Origin: Bradyrhizobium sp. ISRA464
Lineage (GTDB): Bacteria; Pseudomonadota; Alphaproteobacteria; Rhizobiales; Xanthobacteraceae
DNA: 64,000 nucleotides
Reading direction: 5' to 3'
Assembly: GCF_029910095.1 (NCBI RefSeq)
Contig: NZ_CP094526.1
Span: 62,001-126,000 of the forward strand
The position numbers and the translations under genes are program-made. Below are positions 53,470 through 62,441 of the stretch, piece after piece (the first letter of the stretch is position 1; the number at the start of each line of letters is the position of its first letter). The notes beneath the pieces were generated by a model that ran no database searches, had not been told where the DNA came from, and saw nothing but the letters and a program-made list of their open reading frames with translations.

Positions 53470-55008
53470 CTAGCTGCCCGAGCGACCCGCCAGCCGCGCG
53501 CGGATATCGGGCTTCAGCACCTTGCCGACCCTGGAGCGCGGGAGATCGTCCCAGACCTCGATCTGCTTCGGCGTCTTGACACTGCCGATCTGCTGCTTGA
53601 CGAAGGCCGCGAGCGCAACCGCATCGATGCCGTGACCGGCGCGCGGCTGCACCACGGCCACGATGCGTTCGCCCCATTTGTCGTCGGGCAAACCGATCAC
53701 CGCGCAATCCTGCACCGCCTCATGCGCGCGCAACGCGTTCTCGACCTCGATCGAGCAGACGTTGAAACCGCCGGTGATGATCATGTCCTTGGCGCGGTCG
53801 ACGATGTAGAGATAGCCGTCGTCGTCGATGTAGCCGATGTCACCGGTGTGGTGCCATCCGTGCGCCGAGGCCTCGGCCGTGGCTTCGGGATTCTTGTAGT
53901 AGCCCTCCATCACCAGCGAGCCGCGCACCACGATCTCGCCGCGCGATCCGGTCGGCAACAACTTGCCCTCACCGTCCATGATGCCGGCCTGGACCAGCGG
54001 GCCGATCCGTCCGGCCGACGCGAGGCGCTGCATCGCGATCGTGCCGTCGGGATTGTAGTGCTCGTCGGGCGCCATCATCGAGATCATCATCGGCGCTTCG
54101 GTCTGGCCGAACAATTGCGCCATCGGCCCGATCCGCTGCAACGCTTCCGCCAGCCGCGCAGCCGAGATCGGGGCGGCGCCATACCAGAAGCATTGCAGCG
54201 AGCCGAGCTTCGCCCGATCCAGGCTGGGATGGTCGAGCAGCATGTAGATCACGGTCGGCGGCAGGAAGGTGTGCGTGACGCGATAGCGCTCGATCAGCGC
54301 GAGGAACTCGCCGATATCAGGGTGATGCATGATCACGACACGGCCGCCGAGCGTCATGATCGGAAAGCAGAGCACGCCGGCGGCATGGGTCAGCGGCGCC
54401 AGCGCGAGATAGATCGGGCGGCCCTTGAAAGGGTAGCCCATCAGCGTCAGCGCCGTCATCGCCTCGATGTTGCGCCCCGAGAGCATGACGCCCTTCGGCT
54501 TGCCGGTGGTGCCGCCGGTGCCCGGGATCATCGCGAGGTCGTCGATCGTCTTACGTTGATAGAAATCGTCGGTGAGACCGGCGAGCCAGTGCTCGAACGA
54601 CGGCGCGAAGGTCAGCTCGGTGTCGAGGCAGACCAGCGCGCGCAGCTTCGGCAGGTCCTGTCTGACGGCTTCGACCATCGGCGCAAAGCTCGAATGAAAC
54701 AGCAGCAGGCTGCAATCGAACTGGTCGAGGATGAACTTGTTCTCGTTCGCCTCGTTGCGCGGATTGATCGGGCACCACACCGCAGCGGCGCGCGAGATGC
54801 CGAACACGCAGGCGAAGGCCAGCGGATCGTTGCTGGAGAGGATCGCGACCTTCTCGCCTGGAGCAATACCCGATCGGTCGAGGCCGCGCGCGATCCGGTA
54901 GCTGAGCCGCTGCACCTCGCAGTAGCTGAGGTCGCGTCCATCCATGGTGAGGCACGGCGCGTCGGCGCCAAGCGAAGCGCCTTTGTCGAGATAGTCGATG
55001 AAGCGCAT
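53470..55008 (-). CDS. AMP-dependent acyl-CoA synthetase/ligase
   Basis: The enzyme activates a carboxylic acid to acyl-AMP and then to acyl-CoA. The 512-residue protein has the P-loop-like GTGGTTGKPKGVMLS, the adenine motif FWYGAAPISAARLAE and FGQTEAPM, the hinge GWHHTGDIGYIDDDGYLYIV and the catalytic Lys region near the end (VGKVLKPDIRARL). It is the last gene of a three-gene run (SDR, saccharopine dehydrogenase-like, ligase) under a TetR regulator. The substrate is unknown. Confidence 0.88.
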   Translation of the reverse strand: MRFIDYLDKGASLGADAPCLTMDGRDLSYCEVQRLSYRIARGLDRSGIAPGEKVAILSSNDPLAFACVFGISRAAAVWCPINPRNEANENKFILDQFDCSLLLFHSSFAPMVEAVRQDLPKLRALVCLDTELTFAPSFEHWLAGLTDDFYQRKTIDDLAMIPGTGGTTGKPKGVMLSGRNIEAMTALTLMGYPFKGRPIYLALAPLTHAAGVLCFPIMTLGGRVVIMHHPDIGEFLALIERYRVTHTFLPPTVIYMLLDHPSLDRAKLGSLQCFWYGAAPISAARLAEALQRIGPMAQLFGQTEAPMMISMMAPDEHYNPDGTIAMQRLASAGRIGPLVQAGIMDGEGKLLPTGSRGEIVVRGSLVMEGYYKNPEATAEASAHGWHHTGDIGYIDDDGYLYIVDRAKDMIITGGFNVCSIEVENALRAHEAVQDCAVIGLPDDKWGERIVAVVQPRAGHGIDAVALAAFVKQQIGSVKTPKQIEVWDDLPRSRVGKVLKPDIRARLAGRSGS

Positions 55009-55063
55009 GGTCGATCTCGCGCGAGAAGCGGGTGACGCGCGACTGCGGTCACCCGCGATTTAC

Positions 55064-56185
55064 TCAATCGTGCACGGTCACGATCGGCTTGCTGACGAGC
55101 CCGAAGCTGCGCAATTGCCCGAGCAGCTCGCGGTGGCCGAATGCCTGGCATCCTGAGGCGAAGCCGGTGCGCTTCGGCGGCTGTTGCAGCAGCGCGAACG
55201 CCGCATAGGCCTGCAGCATGCCGGTCTGCTTGTAGTTGCAGTTGCCGTGGATCACGCAATGCGCGCGGCCGAGCGGCCCGGATGCGTGGACCGAGTCGAT
55301 CGAGGTGTTGACGCGCGGATTTTCGCGCGGCGGCATCGAGGCCTGCAGGGTGGCGGCGATGTCGGCCAGGGCCTTCTCCTGCTCCGCCGGCGGCAGCGGC
55401 TTGATCTTCTCCTTCACCATCTGCGTGGTCTGCACCACGCCTTCCATCACCGGGCGCGCGAGCACGCCGCCGAGCACGCGGCAATTGCTGACGCGCGGAT
55501 CGTTCTTGAACCAGACCGGATGCGCGGTGCCGCCCCACGGCACCGCGATCGCGGTCTCGTGCTGGCCCGGCACGACGACGTCGGCGCGCGTGGTGACGTC
55601 CCATTCGACGAACTTGTTCTGCTCGAGGTAGTACCAGTTCGCCTTGAGGATGGTGAAGATCGTCTGCGTCGAGGCGTAGGTCGGGAAGCCCTTCCAGAAC
55701 ACCAGGATGTCGAGCGTGTCGAGGCCGGGCGTCTCCAGGCAGATATTGGCGGCGATCTCACCGGTCGTGTACATCTGCGCCAGATTCGGCGACAGCAGCA
55801 GGCCCTTCTCGGCGAACGCCTTGCCCCATTTCTCCTGGGCCAGCAGCACCCAGTCCTGTTCGCCGGTGGTGTCAGTGTAGTGGCAGCCGGCCTGCAGCGC
55901 GGCTTCCACGACTTCCGATCCGTATTTGATGAACGGGCCAACCATGTTGCTGACGACCCGCGAGCCGCGGAACAGTTTCGTCAGCGACTCGACATTGTGC
56001 TCGACGCCGACGACCTCATAGTCGGCGGTTTCGATGCCGGGGATTTTCTCCACCACCGCCTTCACCTTCGCGGCGTCGCGGCCGGCGGCGATGAAGGGGA
56101 TGTTGTACTCGCGCAGATATTCGCAGACCAAGCGGCCGGTGTAGCCTGAGACACCGTAGACGACGACGGGCTTCTTCTCGCTCAT
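55064..56185 (-). CDS. Saccharopine dehydrogenase-like NAD(P)-binding protein
   Basis: The 373-residue protein begins with a Rossmann motif VVVYGVSGYTGRLVCEYL and continues with AGRDAAKVKAVV, GPFIKYGSEVVEAALQAG and HYTDTTGEQDW. These are the marks of the saccharopine dehydrogenase/trans-acting enoyl reductase group. The C-terminal half (PVWFKNDPRVSN, FGHRELLGQL) is less familiar to me. Reaction and substrate are unknown. It lies between the SDR and acyl-CoA ligase genes with short gaps (36 and 55 bp). Confidence 0.8.
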   Translation of the reverse strand: MSEKKPVVVYGVSGYTGRLVCEYLREYNIPFIAAGRDAAKVKAVVEKIPGIETADYEVVGVEHNVESLTKLFRGSRVVSNMVGPFIKYGSEVVEAALQAGCHYTDTTGEQDWVLLAQEKWGKAFAEKGLLLSPNLAQMYTTGEIAANICLETPGLDTLDILVFWKGFPTYASTQTIFTILKANWYYLEQNKFVEWDVTTRADVVVPGQHETAIAVPWGGTAHPVWFKNDPRVSNCRVLGGVLARPVMEGVVQTTQMVKEKIKPLPPAEQEKALADIAATLQASMPPRENPRVNTSIDSVHASGPLGRAHCVIHGNCNYKQTGMLQAYAAFALLQQPPKRTGFASGCQAFGHRELLGQLRSFGLVSKPIVTVHD

Positions 56186-56221
56186 GGCGATCCTCCGAAA
56201 TGATTGCTGTTGCGCGCGTGG

Positions 56222-57025
56222 CTACATGCCCATGCCGCCGTCGACCGGCAGACCGATGCCAGTGATAAAGCGCGCATCGTTCGAGCACAGGAACACGGCG
56301 GCGTCCGCGATGTCGCTGACCTCGGCGAGGCGGCCGAGCGGCGTTTGCTCAACCACCGAGCCGACGGCGGCATTGACGGCGGGTGCGAGTCCGATTTTCA
56401 CGATGTCGTTGGCGAGCTGCATCCCCATGTCGGTGGGGATCAGGCCGGGATAGATGCAGTTGACGCGCACGCCGTAGCCGAGCTTGCCGGCTTCCATCGC
56501 CGCAACCCGCGTCATGCGATCGACCGCAGATTTGGTGCCCGAGTAGACCGCGATGCTCGGGAAGGCGATCGTCGCCGCGACGGAGGCGATGTTGACGATC
56601 GCACCGCCCTTGCCGGCCAGCCCGCCCGGCCGCATCGCGCGGAAGGCGTGCTTCATGCCGAGCACGGTGCCGACGATGTTGACGTCGCACATCCGCCGCG
56701 CGTCCTCGGCCTTGATCTCGCTGACCAGCGAGGTGATCTCGATGCCGGCGCTGTTGATGAGGATGTCGTAGCCGCCGAGCGTAGCGACAGTGGCCGCGAC
56801 AGCCCTTTCCCATTGCGCGTCGTCGGTGACGTCGAGCTGGGCGAAGCCGGTCTTCACGCCGGCCTTGCCGATCTCGGTGGCGGTCGACCTGCCGGTCTCC
56901 TCGAGAATGTCGGCGATCATGATCGCCGCGCCGGACCGCGCCAGTGCCTGCGCGATGGCGGCTCCGATACCCCGGGCGCCGCCGGTGACCAGGGCTTTCC
57001 TGCCTTCAAGGCTCTTCCCACTCAT
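56222..57025 (-). CDS. Short-chain dehydrogenase/reductase (classical SDR)
   Basis: The 267-residue NAD(P)-dependent oxidoreductase has the cofactor motif TGGARGIGAAIA, NSAG (INSAGIEI) and the catalytic Ser-Tyr-Lys (IASVAAT, YSGTKSA). The start at 57025 is fixed by GGGAGGAG six bases upstream. It is the first gene of the operon divergent from tetR. An active-site insert VGSVVEQTPLGRL and end LPVDGGMGM are usual. It probably oxidises a hydroxy intermediate in the pathway of the cluster. Confidence 0.88.
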   Translation of the reverse strand: MSGKSLEGRKALVTGGARGIGAAIAQALARSGAAIMIADILEETGRSTATEIGKAGVKTGFAQLDVTDDAQWERAVAATVATLGGYDILINSAGIEITSLVSEIKAEDARRMCDVNIVGTVLGMKHAFRAMRPGGLAGKGGAIVNIASVAATIAFPSIAVYSGTKSAVDRMTRVAAMEAGKLGYGVRVNCIYPGLIPTDMGMQLANDIVKIGLAPAVNAAVGSVVEQTPLGRLAEVSDIADAAVFLCSNDARFITGIGLPVDGGMGM

Positions 57026-57225
57026 GACGTACTCCTCCCTCGCTGGTGATTGGTCGATGCTGCGGCCACGGGCAGCACGTGCCGGCGGACTGAGCGCCTT
57101 CGGGCGGCAGCAGTCAGGTCCGCTGATCGGCGGAGCGCAGCATTTGGCGCTCCGGCGGCGTAGATCCTCCCTGTTCGGCGTCTTGACGACTGTCCAAATT
57201 ATTTCGCCAAACCTCCGCCAGAAGC

Positions 57226-57239
57226 TTGACACTTGTCAA
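57226..57239. promoter_or_regulatory. TetR operator, site 1
   Basis: TTGACA, CT, TGTCAA is a 6-2-6 palindrome typical of TetR-family sites. It is the mirror image of site 2, 8 bases away. Confidence 0.75.
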
Positions 57240-57247
57240 GATGAAAT

Positions 57248-57261
57248 TTGACAAGTGTCAA
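57248..57261. promoter_or_regulatory. TetR operator, site 2
   Basis: TTGACA, AG, TGTCAA is the second 6-2-6 palindrome, the exact reverse complement of site 1. Centres are 22 bp apart, about two helical turns, so two dimers could bind on one face. Confidence 0.75.
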
Positions 57262-57343
57262 AGGGAATGGTTGTGAGGGGATGGAGCGCCGCTGCTGGCG
57301 CGCTATAAGACTTTCAAGGGACGGAACGGAGGAAAGGCAGGAG

Positions 57344-57976
57344 ATGGCGCGGCTGGTAACGGCCCAACGGGTGGCGGTAGCGGCCGAGGCACTGCGCGAC
57401 GAGAAATTCAACGCGCGGCGAATCGAGCTTGCGGAAGCCGCGCTGGAAACGCTCGGCGAACTCGGCTTCGCGCGCACCAGCCTGCGCGAGATCGCGCAGA
57501 ACTCCGCGTTCACGCACGGCGTGTTTCACTACTACTTCAGCGACAAGCTCGACCTGATCTGCTGCTGCGTGCGGCACTACAAGGCGAAATGCGTGACGCG
57601 ATATGACGAGGTCGTCGCGACGGCGAAGACGCGCAAGGAGCTGACGGACGGCTTTCTCGCCAAGCTTGCGACGACGCTGCGCGAGGACGCCCGCATGCAC
57701 CGGCTGTGGTACGATCTGCGCTCGCAGGCGATGTTCGAGGCCGCCTTTCGCAAGGACGTGCTCGAGATCGACAAGAGCCTGGAAGCCATGATCTGGCGCG
57801 TCGCCTCGCGCTATGCCGAGCTGGACGGCAAGCGGCTCACGACGTCGCCGGCCGCGCTCTACGCGCTGTTCGACGGCCTGTTCCAGAGCGCGCTGCTCAG
57901 GCATCTCGCCAACGACGAGACGGCGATCCCCGAGTTCCTCGACGAAGTCAGGCGCATCCTGCCAACGATTTGCTGA
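57344..57976 (+). CDS. TetR-family transcriptional regulator
   Basis: The 210-residue protein has the TetR helix-turn-helix at residues about 20-65 (ELGFARTSLREIAQNSAFTHGVFHYYFSDK) and a helical ligand domain of its own. The start at 57344 gives the usual length, with GGAGG and AGGAG upstream. It is divergent from the SDR operon and its two operators lie between, so it probably represses both. The inducer may be an acyl-CoA or acid of the pathway. Confidence 0.88.
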   Translation: MARLVTAQRVAVAAEALRDEKFNARRIELAEAALETLGELGFARTSLREIAQNSAFTHGVFHYYFSDKLDLICCCVRHYKAKCVTRYDEVVATAKTRKELTDGFLAKLATTLREDARMHRLWYDLRSQAMFEAAFRKDVLEIDKSLEAMIWRVASRYAELDGKRLTTSPAALYALFDGLFQSALLRHLANDETAIPEFLDEVRRILPTIC

Positions 57977-58048
57977 AACGATTGCGAAGCGCGTGGCTTG
58001 CGACGCCTCTCGCGGGCAACGCCGGAGACGACTTCTGATTAAAGAACG

Positions 58049-58510
58049 TTACGCCGCGCTCGCGGGCGGCAGCGCGAGCACCGAGTAGATCGCCTGCGCG
58101 TCGCGCGAGGCGCGCAGCTTCTTGGCGACGTCCTGGTCGCGCAGCAGGCGGGCAATGCGCGCCAGCGCCTTGAGGTGGTCGGCACCGGCGCCTTCCGGCG
58201 CCAGCAGCAGGAAGATCAGGTCGACCGGCTGACCGTCCATCGCCTCGAAATCGATCGGGCGTTCGAGACGGGCGAACAAGCCGAACAGCTTCTCCAGCTT
58301 TGGCAGCTTGCCGTGCGGAATGGCGACGCCATAGCCGACGGCGGTGGTGCCAAGCTTCTCGCGCTGCAGCAGCACCTCGAAGATCGCGCGTTCGTTCTGC
58401 CCGGTCAGAGCCGAGGCACGCGCCGCGAGTTCCTGCAGCGCCTGCTTCTTGCTGATGACTTTCAAAGCCGGGAGAATCGCCTCGGGTGCGACCAAATCGG
58501 TAATCGGCAT
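58049..58510 (-). CDS. ptsN: Nitrogen-regulatory PTS EIIA protein (PtsN)
   Basis: PtsN is the end acceptor of the PTS-Ntr phosphate chain and controls potassium uptake and other targets by its phosphorylation state. The 153-residue EIIA domain has the phospho-His in VGYGVAIPHGKLP. It follows hpf and rpoN on the same strand, the order conserved in proteobacteria. The 229-bp gap to hpf contains a GC-rich hairpin (about 58671-58694), so ptsN may also have its own promoter. Confidence 0.95.
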   Translation of the reverse strand: MPITDLVAPEAILPALKVISKKQALQELAARASALTGQNERAIFEVLLQREKLGTTAVGYGVAIPHGKLPKLEKLFGLFARLERPIDFEAMDGQPVDLIFLLLAPEGAGADHLKALARIARLLRDQDVAKKLRASRDAQAIYSVLALPPASAA

Positions 58511-58739
58511 TGGGACGTTCCGAGGTGAATGAGACCGTCAGGTTGCGAGATAGGCGTTACAGCGTCGGCGTCAAGAAGGTGAGGTGGGATGCGGGCTTAG
58601 CCCCGGTCCTGGTTGGCAGGGCTTCTACTCCAACGCATCGGCAGTGCCAACACCTGCGGACCCTGTTCCGCCCCCTATCCGGGGCGGCGGACCATAAGCA
58701 GGGCTGGCTTCCAAGGTCAATGCCATCCACCATAATATC

Positions 58740-59339
58740 TCAGGGGGTAACCGCCGGGGGATCGACCCAGCCGACATTGCCGTCCGTACGACGGTAAATG
58801 ATGTTCACCCGCCCGCTGCCGCCGTGCTGGAACACCAGGCAGGACGCGCCCGACAGGTCCAGCTCCATGACAGCTTCGCTGACCGACAGCCGCTTCAGCG
58901 CGGTGGTTGCTTCCGCAATGATCACGGGGCTGTACTCGGTGACCTCGTCCTCGTTCTCGGGCGCCTCGATGACATAGCTCGGCGCATCGAGCCCGACACC
59001 GTTCAGTTCGGCGAGTGCGGCGTTCGCGGCATAGGCCTTGCGGGCCGAGCGGTCCTTCAGCCGGCTCTTGTAGCGGCGCAGGCGCTTCTCGATCATCAGG
59101 AGCGCGGCGTCGGCGCTGGCATAGGCGTCGGTGGCGTTGGACTCGGCTTCCAGCGTGATGCCGGAATCCAGATGCAGCGCGCAATCGGTCCGGAAGCCGA
59201 AGCCATCCTTGCTCAGCGTGATGTGACCGGAATAGTTGCCATCAAAGTACTTTCGCAGGACCTCGTCGGTGCGCTCGCTGACGCGCGCGCGAAGCGCTTC
59301 GCCGATGCTGATGCTCTTTCCCGAGATTCGAAGGGTCAT
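58740..59339 (-). CDS. hpf: Long-form ribosome hibernation promoting factor
   Basis: HPF occupies the decoding site of resting ribosomes; the long form brings 70S particles together into 100S dimers through its C-terminal domain. The 199-residue product has the N-terminal domain (MTLRISGKSISIGEALRARV, RLRRYKSRLKDR) and the C-terminal dimer domain (LDLSGASCLVFQHGGSGRVN, IYRRTDGNVG). GAGG stands six bases before the ATG at 59339. It lies between rpoN and ptsN. Confidence 0.93.
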   Translation of the reverse strand: MTLRISGKSISIGEALRARVSERTDEVLRKYFDGNYSGHITLSKDGFGFRTDCALHLDSGITLEAESNATDAYASADAALLMIEKRLRRYKSRLKDRSARKAYAANAALAELNGVGLDAPSYVIEAPENEDEVTEYSPVIIAEATTALKRLSVSEAVMELDLSGASCLVFQHGGSGRVNIIYRRTDGNVGWVDPPAVTP

Positions 59340-59474
59340 TTGATGCCTCGATTGCTGGATGCCTTGATCACTCTCTTGCCGGAGCATGATGGTTTTCTGG
59401 ATTTCGGGTACCTTCCTTTCCGGGTTACGCCTGAAGGGGGAAGTTGAGACTAGCGCGATTCGGCGCGAAGGCAA

Positions 59475-61124
59475 TTATACTGCAGCCGTAGTATCGCGCG
59501 ATCGGTCGGAGGAGGAGGCTGAGGCCGAAAGGGCATTGCCGAGCATGCTCTGTTTGTCGCGGCGGCGCTGTACCGAGGACGGTATCCGCATCGCCTCGCG
59601 GTACTTCGCGACGGTGCGGCGGGCAATATCAATGCCGGACGCCCGCAAACGTTCCACGATCGTGTCGTCGGACAGGATCGCCGACGGCGCCTCGCCGTCG
59701 ATCAATTGCTTGATGTGGTGACGCACCGCTTCCGCCGAATGCGCCTCGCCGCCGTCGGCGGACGCGATCGACGCGGTGAAGAAATACTTCAATTCAAAAC
59801 TGCCGCGATTGGTCGCCATGTACTTGTTGGCGGTGACGCGCGACACCGTCGATTCATGCATCTGGATCGCGTCGGCGACCGCCTTCAGGTTCAGCGGCCG
59901 CAAATGCGCGACGCCATAGGTGAAGAAGCCGTCCTGCTGGCGCACGATTTCGGTCGCAACCTTCAGGATGGTGCGGGCGCGCTGATCGAGCGCGCGCACC
60001 AGCCAGGTCGCATTCTGCAGGCAATCGGTGAAGTACGACTTGTCACCGTCCTTGCGAATCGTCTTCGACAGCTCAGCGTAGTAGGTCTGGTTGACCAGCA
60101 CACGCGGCAGAGTGTCGCTGTTGAGCTCGACATGCCAGCCGCCATCGGGACCCGGCCGCACATAGACGTCAGGCACCATGGTCTGCGCCCGCGACGTGCC
60201 GAACTTCAACCCGGGCTTCGGATCGAGCCGGCGGATCTCCGCGATCATGTCGGTGATGTCTTCGTCGTCGACGCCGCAGAGCTTCCGCAAGCCAGCGATG
60301 TCGCGCTTGGCAAGCAGGTCGAGATGCTCGACCAGCGCCTGCATCGCGGGATCGTAACGGTTGAGCTCGCGCAGCTGGATCGCCAGGCATTCGCTCAAGT
60401 TTCGCGCGCACACGCCCGGCGGATCGAACTTCTGCAGCGTCGCGACGACCTCGTCGACCGCGGCTTGCGACGTGCCGAGCCGCTCGGCGGCTTGGCCGAG
60501 ATCGGCCGGCAGGTAACCGGCCTCGTCGACCAAGTCTATCAGGTACTGCCCGATCATGCGCTGCGCGGGCGCGGAGAAGGCCACCGCGAGCTGTTCGGCG
60601 AGGTGGTCGGCCAGCGTCACCTCGGCGGCCACAAAGGCTTCGAGATTGTATTCGTCGTCGCTGGAGGCGCCTCCGCCCCACTCGGTGTAGACCGAAGGCG
60701 GCGCGTCCTGCGCGGCGCGCGCGGCGGCTTCCGCCGGCTCCTCGGAAAAGACGTTGTCGAGGCCGGTATCCAGCGTCTGCTCGATCTCGGCGCGGGTGCC
60801 GAGATCGCGGTTCAGCCATTCCTCCTGGCCGGGCTCGAATGCCTCGGCAACGGAACCGCCGGCCATGTCGCCCGGTTCGCCGCCGTCGTCGCCATCACCG
60901 CCGGAATCGCCATAGTCCGGCCGCTCCATGGCGGCCTCGCCTGCCACCGGCGGCTCAGGACCATCCGCGGCCCGCTCGAGCAGCGGGTTGCGTTCCAGTT
61001 CCTCCTCGACGAAGGCCGATAGGTCCAGGTTCGACAGCTGCAGCAGCTTGATCGCCTGCATCAGCTGCGGCGTCATGACCAGCGACTGCGACTGGCGGAA
61101 CTCTAGTCTTTGCGTCAGTGCCAT
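59475..61124 (-). CDS. rpoN: RNA polymerase sigma-54 factor
   Basis: RpoN directs polymerase to -24/-12 promoters, for nitrogen fixation, nitrogen control and other uses, with help from AAA+ activators. The 549-residue protein has region I (QRLEFRQSQSLVMTPQLMQAI-like Gln-rich start), an acidic region II, the core-binding domain and the C-terminal RpoN box ARRTVAKYRE. The start at 61124 (MALTQRLEF) is typical though no Shine-Dalgarno is clear. Bradyrhizobium has two rpoN genes; the link to lptB and hpf is usual for the chromosomal one. Confidence 0.95.
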   Translation of the reverse strand: MALTQRLEFRQSQSLVMTPQLMQAIKLLQLSNLDLSAFVEEELERNPLLERAADGPEPPVAGEAAMERPDYGDSGGDGDDGGEPGDMAGGSVAEAFEPGQEEWLNRDLGTRAEIEQTLDTGLDNVFSEEPAEAAARAAQDAPPSVYTEWGGGASSDDEYNLEAFVAAEVTLADHLAEQLAVAFSAPAQRMIGQYLIDLVDEAGYLPADLGQAAERLGTSQAAVDEVVATLQKFDPPGVCARNLSECLAIQLRELNRYDPAMQALVEHLDLLAKRDIAGLRKLCGVDDEDITDMIAEIRRLDPKPGLKFGTSRAQTMVPDVYVRPGPDGGWHVELNSDTLPRVLVNQTYYAELSKTIRKDGDKSYFTDCLQNATWLVRALDQRARTILKVATEIVRQQDGFFTYGVAHLRPLNLKAVADAIQMHESTVSRVTANKYMATNRGSFELKYFFTASIASADGGEAHSAEAVRHHIKQLIDGEAPSAILSDDTIVERLRASGIDIARRTVAKYREAMRIPSSVQRRRDKQSMLGNALSASASSSDRSRDTTAAV

Positions 61125-61280
61125 GGAGGCAAGAACGATCCAGAAAAGTTGGCTCGATTTTTGCTTAGCTCAGTCTGCGTGCGATGTACACGGCTTGACG
61201 GATCGGAATTTTGGGGTAGGCGAGATCGGCAACAGTGGACGCCCCGGTTTGGCGCCCGACCGCGCGTCAAATTCCCCAAG

Positions 61281-61333
61281 TAGCGCATGATCTTATCGCC
61301 AAACCGCGTCACACTTTGGCGGATCATGCGCTA
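61281..61333. repeat. Palindromic repeat, family E, copy 2 (contains the lptB stop codon)
   Basis: TAGCGCATGATC (61281-61292) and GATCATGCGCTA (61322-61333) are perfect 12-bp inverted ends around TTATCGCCAAACCGCG and a short spacer. The right end supplies the TAG stop of lptB (61331-61333). It lies in the rpoN upstream region. Confidence 0.8.
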
Positions 61334-62320
61334 AAGGCGGAATTCCTCGCCAAGGTAAAGCCGCCGTACATCGGGATCATTAACGATGTCTTCCGGGCTG
61401 CCTTCGGTCAAGATTTCGCCGGCATAGACGATATAGGCGCGGTCGGTGAGGCCGAGCGTCTCGCGGACATTGTGGTCGGTGATGAGAACGCCGATGCCGC
61501 GGTTGGTGAGATGGCGCACGAGATCCTGGATGTCGCCGACCGCGATCGGGTCGATGCCGGCGAACGGCTCGTCGAGCAGCATGTAATTGGGGCGGGTCGC
61601 CAGCGCGCGGGCGATCTCGACGCGGCGGCGTTCGCCACCGGACAGCGCGATCGACGGGCTTTTCCGCAAACGGGTGATGTTGAACTCGTCGAGCAGCGAA
61701 TCCAGCTCGTGCTCGCGCTTCTTGCGCGAAGGCTCGACGACCTCGAGCACCGCGCGGATGTTCTGCTCGACGGAGAGACCGCGGAAGATCGAGGCTTCCT
61801 GCGGAAGATAGCCGATGCCGAGGCGGGCGCGCTGGTACATCGGCAGCTTGGTGACGTCGTGGCCATCGAGCTCGATCGCGCCGCGATCGGCCTTGATCAG
61901 GCCGGTGATCATGTAGAACACCGTGGTCTTGCCGGCACCGTTCGGCCCCAGCAGCCCGACCGCCTCACCACGACGGACATAGATGCTGACGCCGCGCACC
62001 ACCTGGCGGCTGCCGAAGCTCTTTTCCACGCTATGCACAGCCAGATAGCCCGGCCGCTTGATCAGCTGCGGTGCGCCGGCGGCGCCGTTGCCCCTCGTAG
62101 GCCTGGCGCGCGGTGCTGCGGGTGCGGGCTGGGGCTGGGGCCGCGGCAGCTCCACGCCGGGAACCGGGGCGGCACGCGCCATTGGCGGCGCGTCGCGGAC
62201 CGGGCTTGCCAGCATGTCGCCGAATGAATCGCCGAGCGCCGTGATGTCGTCGCGCGAGCGCGCAAATCCGCTGCTGCGTTTCGCAGGGCGCCGCCGGAAC
62301 ATGCCGAGAAAATCCACCAT
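61331..62320 (-). CDS. lptB: LPS export ABC transporter ATPase LptB, with an N-terminal extension
   Basis: LptB powers extraction of lipopolysaccharide from the inner membrane with LptFG and LptC. From about residue 90 it is a normal Lpt[20 protein letters not shown] (Walker A), [17 protein letters not shown] (Q-loop), [16 protein letters not shown] (signature), [11 protein letters not shown] (Walker B), TDHNV (H-loop). The first 90 residues are extra, rich in Pro, Ala and Arg and likely disordered, so the protein has 329 residues against about 241 in E. coli. An internal start near residue 88 is possible but I see no good site for it. Its stop lies in a repeat. Confidence 0.93.
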   Translation of the reverse strand: MVDFLGMFRRRPAKRSSGFARSRDDITALGDSFGDMLASPVRDAPPMARAAPVPGVELPRPQPQPAPAAPRARPTRGNGAAGAPQLIKRPGYLAVHSVEKSFGSRQVVRGVSIYVRRGEAVGLLGPNGAGKTTVFYMITGLIKADRGAIELDGHDVTKLPMYQRARLGIGYLPQEASIFRGLSVEQNIRAVLEVVEPSRKKREHELDSLLDEFNITRLRKSPSIALSGGERRRVEIARALATRPNYMLLDEPFAGIDPIAVGDIQDLVRHLTNRGIGVLITDHNVRETLGLTDRAYIVYAGEILTEGSPEDIVNDPDVRRLYLGEEFRL

Positions 62321-62393
62321 CCCCGCTTCGCTTCAGCCTTTCATGGTGATCCCGCGACCTTGCCCGCAGACCAGTCGATTCGCACGCGAACCC

Positions 62394-62441
62394 GAGCATG
62401 TTCCGGAAAACTGGGCACCGGCTTCCGGACCGACCATGCTC
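62394..62441. repeat. Palindromic repeat, family E, copy 3
   Basis: GAGCATG (62394-62400) and CATGCTC (62435-62441) bound the unit. TCCGGAAAACTGGGCACCGG and CTTCCGGA pair inside. The sequence CAAACAA that follows is usual after this family. It fills part of the 293-bp gap between lptB and lptA; the rest shows nothing I can name. Confidence 0.75.

Larger units (their letters stand above)
57026..57343. promoter_or_regulatory. Divergent SDR-operon / tetR control region
   Basis: This 318-bp gap carries both promoters. Its one striking element is the paired palindrome at 57226-57261. Apart from that the region is GC-rich without a clear -35/-10 pair; TTGACA within each operator arm is a perfect -35 sequence and may serve as such. 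Confidence 0.55.

Noticed and set aside
53467..55035. 522-codon open frame opposite the acyl-CoA ligase gene
   Set aside because: Antisense shadow; the minus strand has the adenylate-forming motifs.
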